A stretch of DNA of 8,022 nucleotides from Treponema sp. (GTDB taxonomy: Bacteria; Spirochaetota; Spirochaetia; Treponematales; Breznakiellaceae). A model generated the notes under the pieces. That model saw only the letters and a program-made list of their open reading frames with translations. It had not been told where the DNA came from and made no database searches. A program made the translations under genes and the position numbers. Location of the stretch: contig JAITRD010000080.1 of the NCBI GenBank assembly GCA_031288575.1, positions 1 to 8,022 on the forward strand, given 5' to 3'. Shown here one piece after another: positions 5,230 to 8,022 of this stretch; positions within the stretch are counted from its first letter, which is position 1, and each line of letters begins with the position of its first letter.

Positions 5230-6467
5230 AAGCCCTCCTTACAAAGCCGAAAGGCCAGGTTTTCCAATAAAAGCCGCCCCTTTTCAACCGAGGCAATCTC
5301 AATAAGATCCCGGCTGCCCCCTTCGCGGCCCAGGGCAATGCCGAGGGACAAGGCGGGTATGCCCGGCCCGGCAAAGAAGGCGGAGGGATCCGGGCCGCCC
5401 TCCTCCTTTATTTTGATCCGCTGTTCCTTCATTACCGTTTTGAGCAGCGCCGTCAGGGGGGCGTTTATCCCTATGTCCCCCGCGGGGATAAAGGAGGTGA
5501 TCCGGATCTTGATTTTCAGATCCGTCCCCCGGGCGAGGGTTTCTACCACGGTGTTAAGGGTTTGGAAAAGCTTCTCCGGGGAGGAACCGGCGGAAAAATC
5601 CAGTTCAATTTCCAGCCGCCCTTCAAGGGGGGTGCGGCCGAAGAGGGTTTCGGCTTCCAGACAGCGTATGTACAGATCCGTTTTGCCCTCTCCCTCCCAG
5701 GGGAGATTTAAAAGCTCCCGGGCCGCGGTAATGAGAAAATCCGTTACCCTATTGGAGGGCTCCGCCGGTTCATCGGGCGGAGCCTTCCCGGCCGGAAGGA
5801 TCGTCTTTTTTTTATCCTCCTCCGTATCATTTTGGGAAACGGAAATGAGTATCCGGTAACTGCCCCGGGCGTGGGTAATAACCCTCCCCAGGGAGAGGCC
5901 CTGCACTCCCAGAGCGGCAAAGGGGTAGTAGCGGGAGTTTTCCAAGAGGGAGGGGAAAACCCGGTTTTCCGGATCATCCAGGGAACGGACCGCAAAGAGG
6001 AGGAGCAGATCCCGGCAGTTTTTTAATTTTCCCGCCACGAAGGTTTCGGCGAGTGACAGGAGCGCGGCGCTTCCCAGCGTATCGGCGAGCCCCGCCCCGA
6101 GGGCATTTTGGGCGTCAAGCCGGGAAAGGCTTTCCAGCGGGTGCCAGCGCCCCGATCCCAGGGGGGCAAAAAGCAAAAGGGGCCTTTCATCCGCAGCCTG
6201 GGGGCTGTGAAGCCGGACCAGGATATTCCCCTCATCATCGGTGTTGAAAATCAATCCCAGGGTTTTAAGCCGCTCCAGCACAAAAACCGCCCGTTGTTCC
6301 TCCCCCGGAGTCGGGGAGGGGATTTCCGCCAGGCGCAGGGCATCGGCCAGGAGCATATCCGCCAAGGGCGCCTTGACTTTGCGGGGACGGTGGAAAACCC
6401 TCGCCGCCTTCCCGGCGAGGCTGTTATAGAGGCGGAATCCTAACTTTTTTATTTTAGAAAACACCAT
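5226..6467 (-). CDS. Degenerate M20-family peptidase-like protein, probably without metal sites
   Basis: This 413-residue protein has the outline of M20 aminoacylase/dipeptidase proteins (PepT, DapE, ArgE relatives). An N-terminal block AEIPSPTPGEEQRAVFVLER (47-66) and NTDDEGNILVRL (75-86) are typical, GAGLADTLGSAALLSLAE (124-141) matches the GxGxxD segment, a lid-like domain spans about 190-330, and GIPALSLGI (369-377) resembles the closing part of the catalytic domain. The metal-site motifs are mostly gone. The expected AHLDT reads APLGS (101-105), the EE-G motif with the catalytic glutamate is absent near 160-168, and the final histidine motif reads GREGGSRDLIEI (380-391). Only D129 remains. 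A Lys/Arg-rich N-terminus (1-33) and a charged, Pro-rich insert (about 213-240) are also present. ATG 6467 has AAAGGA 5 nt upstream. It is first in the operon with gpgS. A non-catalytic, binding or regulatory role is inferred. Confidence 0.75.
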   Translation of the reverse strand: MVFSKIKKLGFRLYNSLAGKAARVFHRPRKVKAPLADMLLADALRLAEIPSPTPGEEQRAVFVLERLKTLGLIFNTDDEGNILVRLHSPQAADERPLLLFAPLGSGRWHPLESLSRLDAQNALGAGLADTLGSAALLSLAETFVAGKLKNCRDLLLLFAVRSLDDPENRVFPSLLENSRYYPFAALGVQGLSLGRVITHARGSYRILISVSQNDTEEDKKKTILPAGKAPPDEPAEPSNRVTDFLITAARELLNLPWEGEGKTDLYIRCLEAETLFGRTPLEGRLEIELDFSAGSSPEKLFQTLNTVVETLARGTDLKIKIRITSFIPAGDIGINAPLTALLKTVMKEQRIKIKEEGGPDPSAFFAGPGIPALSLGIALGREGGSRDLIEIASVEKGRLLLENLAFRLCKEGL

Positions 6468-6486
6468 ACGCGTCCTTTAATTCTCT

Positions 6487-6530
6487 CATTAGGGTTGTCC
6501 GGAAATTTCAGTTTCCGAAGGACCCTAATG
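6487..6530 (-). promoter_or_regulatory. 19-bp imperfect palindrome in the leader of the M20-like/gpgS operon, with a shared element
   Basis: CATTAGGGTTGTCCGGAAA (6487-6505) and TTTCCGAAGGACCCTAATG (6512-6530) pair at 16 of 19 positions around the loop TTTCAG. The left arm and loop contain the 30-nt element (6488-6517) that recurs ahead of dat. The palindrome ends 19 nt before the M20-like start codon, just upstream of the AAAGGA ribosome-binding site. No T-run follows on either strand, so it is not an intrinsic terminator. An operator, an mRNA structure near the ribosome site or a dispersed palindromic repeat would all fit. Confidence 0.6.
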
Positions 6531-6555
6531 ATTCAAGCCTAAAGTATTTTTAGGG

Positions 6556-6564
6556 ATATTACCA
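6556..6564 (-). promoter_or_regulatory. Candidate extended -10 promoter for the M20-like/gpgS operon
   Basis: The minus strand reads TGG-TAATAT (6564-6556), an extended -10 form. The hexamer 17 nt upstream, GGGACT, is a poor -35 that keeps only the GAC core. A start near 6549 would place the large palindrome inside the transcribed leader. Confidence 0.35.
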
Positions 6565-6657
6565 CTTTTGCCTTAAAAAGTCCCGGCAAATTCCATTCCA
6601 AATAGGGTAAATGGCGGAAAAACCGGAAAAAGAAAAAGAATTTTATAAAAAACAGAT

Positions 6658-6721
6658 GCCCTTGCCCGGTCTTTGAAAGGCTCGCCCGTTCTGGAGCGTT
6701 CCCGCGGGCTGGCAAATGGGC
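6658..6721. ncRNA. Candidate structured RNA: compact three-way junction
   Basis: A GC-rich island in an AT-rich gap can fold as three helices joined by single unpaired bases. The outer stem pairs GCCCTTGCC (6658-6666) with GGCAA-AT-GGGC (6711-6721), leaving a two-base bulge. Hairpin A pairs 6668-6673 with 6677-6682, including two G-U pairs. Hairpin B pairs GCCCG (6684-6688) with CGGGC (6705-6709). T-runs lie on both sides: a plus-strand T-run at 6752-6760 and a minus-strand T-run at 6652-6647. I recognise no known riboswitch or ribozyme core. It could be a leader element of gpmI, a small RNA on either strand or a palindromic repeat. The structure was judged by hand only. Confidence 0.3.
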
Positions 6722-6772
6722 CGTCCCTGGACCTCGCCTTCCAATCAGCTATTTTTTTTTATTCTTTTTTAC

Positions 6773-6778
6773 TATAAT
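6773..6778 (+). promoter_or_regulatory. Candidate -10 box of the gpmI promoter
   Basis: TATAAT sits downstream of long T-runs (6752-6760 and 6765-6770), which may help through DNA curvature. The expected -35 position (about 6750-6755) has only a poor match (TATTTT). A start near 6785 would give gpmI a leader of about 67 nt. Confidence 0.45.
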
Positions 6779-6786
6779 TATTCAAG

Positions 6787-6824
6787 AATCTTCCTAAGAT
6801 TGATTAATTAAATTGATTAATTGG
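6787..6824 (+). repeat. Leader hairpin and 13-bp tandem repeat ahead of gpmI
   Basis: AATCTT (6787-6792) and AAGATT (6796-6801) form a 6-bp hairpin around CCT. Overlapping it, ATTGATTAATTAA (6799-6811) is followed directly by ATTGATTAATTGG (6812-6824), two tandem copies agreeing at 11 of 13 positions. All lie just after the predicted transcription start of gpmI. The direct repeat could be a paired binding site, or simply low-complexity AT-rich leader. Confidence 0.4.
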
Positions 6825-6839
6825 TCGCAATGCATAATG

Positions 6840-6854
6840 AAGGAGTAAAATGTG
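6840..6854 (+). promoter_or_regulatory. Ribosome-binding site deciding a GTG start of gpmI
   Basis: AAGGAG (6840-6845) lies 6 nt before GTG (6852-6854), which opens the gpmI frame. An overlapping ATG (6850-6852) in another frame reads only MWKP before TGA, so GTG must be the gene's start. Both starts share one ribosome site, and the ATG could compete for initiation. Confidence 0.75.
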
Positions 6855-8022
6855 GAAGCCCTGAAAAAAAATCCTGTCTGGAAGGGCCGGCGCGGCCCGG
6901 TGGTTTTGGTTATCATGGACGGCGTGGGTTACGGTAAATATAAAGAGGGGGACGCGGTGGCGGAGGCCAGGATGGATCATTTTACGGCCATCAAAGCCAA
7001 GAGCCCCCATACCCGCCTGAAGGCCCACGGTAAAGCGGTGGGGCTTCCCTCGGATGAGGATATGGGCAACAGCGAGGTGGGGCACAATGCCATGGGCTGC
7101 GGCCGGGTCTTTAGCCAGGGCGCGGCCCTGGTCTCCCGATCCATCGAATCCGGGGCCATGTTCCGGGGCCAGGCCTGGAAGGAGATTGTTGCCGGGGTTT
7201 TAAATTCCGCCGCCGAAAAGCCCCGGGAGCCGGCCCTTCACTTTATCGGCCTTTTTTCCGACGGGAACGTCCACAGCCACCTGGACCACCTCAAGGCCAT
7301 GATCCGCCAGGCGAAAAAGGAGGGGGTAAAGAAGGTCCGGGTCCACATCCTCTTCGACGGCCGGGACGTGGGGGAAACCAGCGCCCTGGATTATGCGGGC
7401 CCCTTTGAAGCCTTCTTAAAAGAAGAAAATTGCCCCGCCGGGGACGGGGAAGCGGGTTTTGACGCCCGGATTGCCTCCGGGGGGGGCCGGATGTGGATCA
7501 CCATGGACCGCTACGGCGCGGATTGGGCCATGGTGGAACGGGGCTGGAATACCCATGTCCACGGCCGGGGGCGGCAGTTTTCCAGCGCCCGGGAGGCGGT
7601 GGAAACCTACCGGAAGGAAATCCCCGGCATTATCGATCAGGACCTGAAGGAATTCGTCATCGCCGAAGGGGGCAAACCTGTCGGGACCATAGAGGACGGG
7701 GATTCGGTGATCTACTTCAACTTCCGGGGAGACCGGGCCCTGGAGATTACCGCCGCCTTTGAGGAAGACGGCTTTGATAAATTTGACCGGGGGAAAAGGC
7801 CGGATATCCGTTACGCCGGGATGATGGAATACGACGGGGATACCCATGTCCCCAAACGTTACCTGGTCAGCCCCCCTTCCATAGACCGGACCATGGGAGA
7901 ATACCTGGCGGCCACCGGGGTGCGGACCCTGGCCATCTCGGAAACCCAGAAATACGGCCATGTAACCTACTTCTTCAACGGCAACCGGACCGGCAAGTTT
8001 AACGAAAAACTTGAGAACTATG
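6852..8022 (+). CDS. gpmI: 2,3-bisphosphoglycerate-independent phosphoglycerate mutase, 3'-truncated by the window
   Basis: The enzyme interconverts 3- and 2-phosphoglycerate in glycolysis and gluconeogenesis through a phosphoserine and two metal ions (usually Mn). The frame is open for 390 codons to the window end; family members have about 510-560. Seen: VVLVIMDGVGYG (17-28) with metal ligand D23, DMGNSEVGHNAMGCGR (70-85) with nucleophile S74, FSDGNVHSHLDHL (135-147), HILFDGRDVGETSA (165-178) with the substrate-binding D169, R171 and D172, MDRY (218-221), NFRGDRA (290-296) and SETQKYGHVTYFFNG (363-377). Wording such as MGNSEVGHNAMG and the spacing resemble the longer, eukaryote-like branch of iPGM. 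The remaining metal-ligand motifs lie beyond the edge. The start is GTG, chosen by its ribosome site and because no ATG in this frame precedes the domain. It is divergent from the M20-like/gpgS operon. GpgS uses the same 3-phosphoglycerate. Confidence 0.95.
   Translation, partial: MEALKKNPVWKGRRGPVVLVIMDGVGYGKYKEGDAVAEARMDHFTAIKAKSPHTRLKAHGKAVGLPSDEDMGNSEVGHNAMGCGRVFSQGAALVSRSIESGAMFRGQAWKEIVAGVLNSAAEKPREPALHFIGLFSDGNVHSHLDHLKAMIRQAKKEGVKKVRVHILFDGRDVGETSALDYAGPFEAFLKEENCPAGDGEAGFDARIASGGGRMWITMDRYGADWAMVERGWNTHVHGRGRQFSSAREAVETYRKEIPGIIDQDLKEFVIAEGGKPVGTIEDGDSVIYFNFRGDRALEITAAFEEDGFDKFDRGKRPDIRYAGMMEYDGDTHVPKRYLVSPPSIDRTMGEYLAATGVRTLAISETQKYGHVTYFFNGNRTGKFNEKLENY

Noticed and set aside
620..6707. 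Shared 13-mer AGCGTTCCCGCGG at 620-632 and 6695-6707
   Set aside because: One exact 13-mer is about what chance gives when 8 kb is compared with itself, and part of the first copy is transposase coding sequence. The flanks do not match.
7416..7961. 181-codon minus-strand ORF opposite gpmI
   Set aside because: It lies antisense to conserved iPGM motifs, and its Pro/Gly/His-rich translation is typical of a shadow frame.

Overview
The window looks like chromosomal DNA of a spirochaete, most likely a moderately GC-rich Treponema of the termite-gut type. This rests on gene content (type III glutamine synthetase, long-form cofactor-independent phosphoglycerate mutase, glucosyl-3-phosphoglycerate synthase) and on a transposase fragment of a kind I associate with treponemes. 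It is an inference from recall, not a database result.

Layout. Positions 1-627 are mobile-element debris: the edge of an integrase-type transposase reading frame, interrupted by the end of an ISAs1-family element whose transposase (minus strand) is truncated and frameshifted. Positions 628-795 hold a short inverted-repeat segment with a possible 33-codon ORF. A strong intrinsic terminator (796-830) closes the minus-strand glnN gene (889-3012). The 291-base gap upstream of glnN carries a candidate sigma-54 promoter, three copies of a TACATTTTTG motif (two forming a 12-bp inverted repeat) and a leader hairpin. Next, still on the minus strand, come a D-amino-acid transaminase gene (dat, 3304-4152), gpgS (4237-5229) and a degenerate M20-peptidase-like gene (5226-6467). 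The M20-like gene and gpgS overlap by ATGA and are surely co-transcribed; dat follows after 84 bases. The gap 6468-6851 is a divergent promoter region. From it gpmI runs on the plus strand from a GTG at 6852 and leaves the window unfinished.

How the genes fit together. GlnN assimilates ammonium, and the transaminase moves amino groups between D-amino acids and 2-oxo acids, probably supplying D-glutamate or D-alanine for the wall. GpgS condenses NDP-glucose with 3-phosphoglycerate, the same metabolite that GpmI converts to 2-phosphoglycerate. The window therefore sits around nitrogen assimilation and a 3-phosphoglycerate branch point. No glucosyl-3-phosphoglycerate phosphatase is visible.

Most notable: (a) a roughly 30-nt element, 25/30 identical, placed 20-21 nt ahead of the start codons of both the M20-like gene and dat; (b) a GG-N10-GC promoter ahead of glnN with palindromic sites at enhancer distance; (c) an M20-like protein that has lost its metal-binding motifs; (d) a compact potential three-way-junction fold at 6658-6721.
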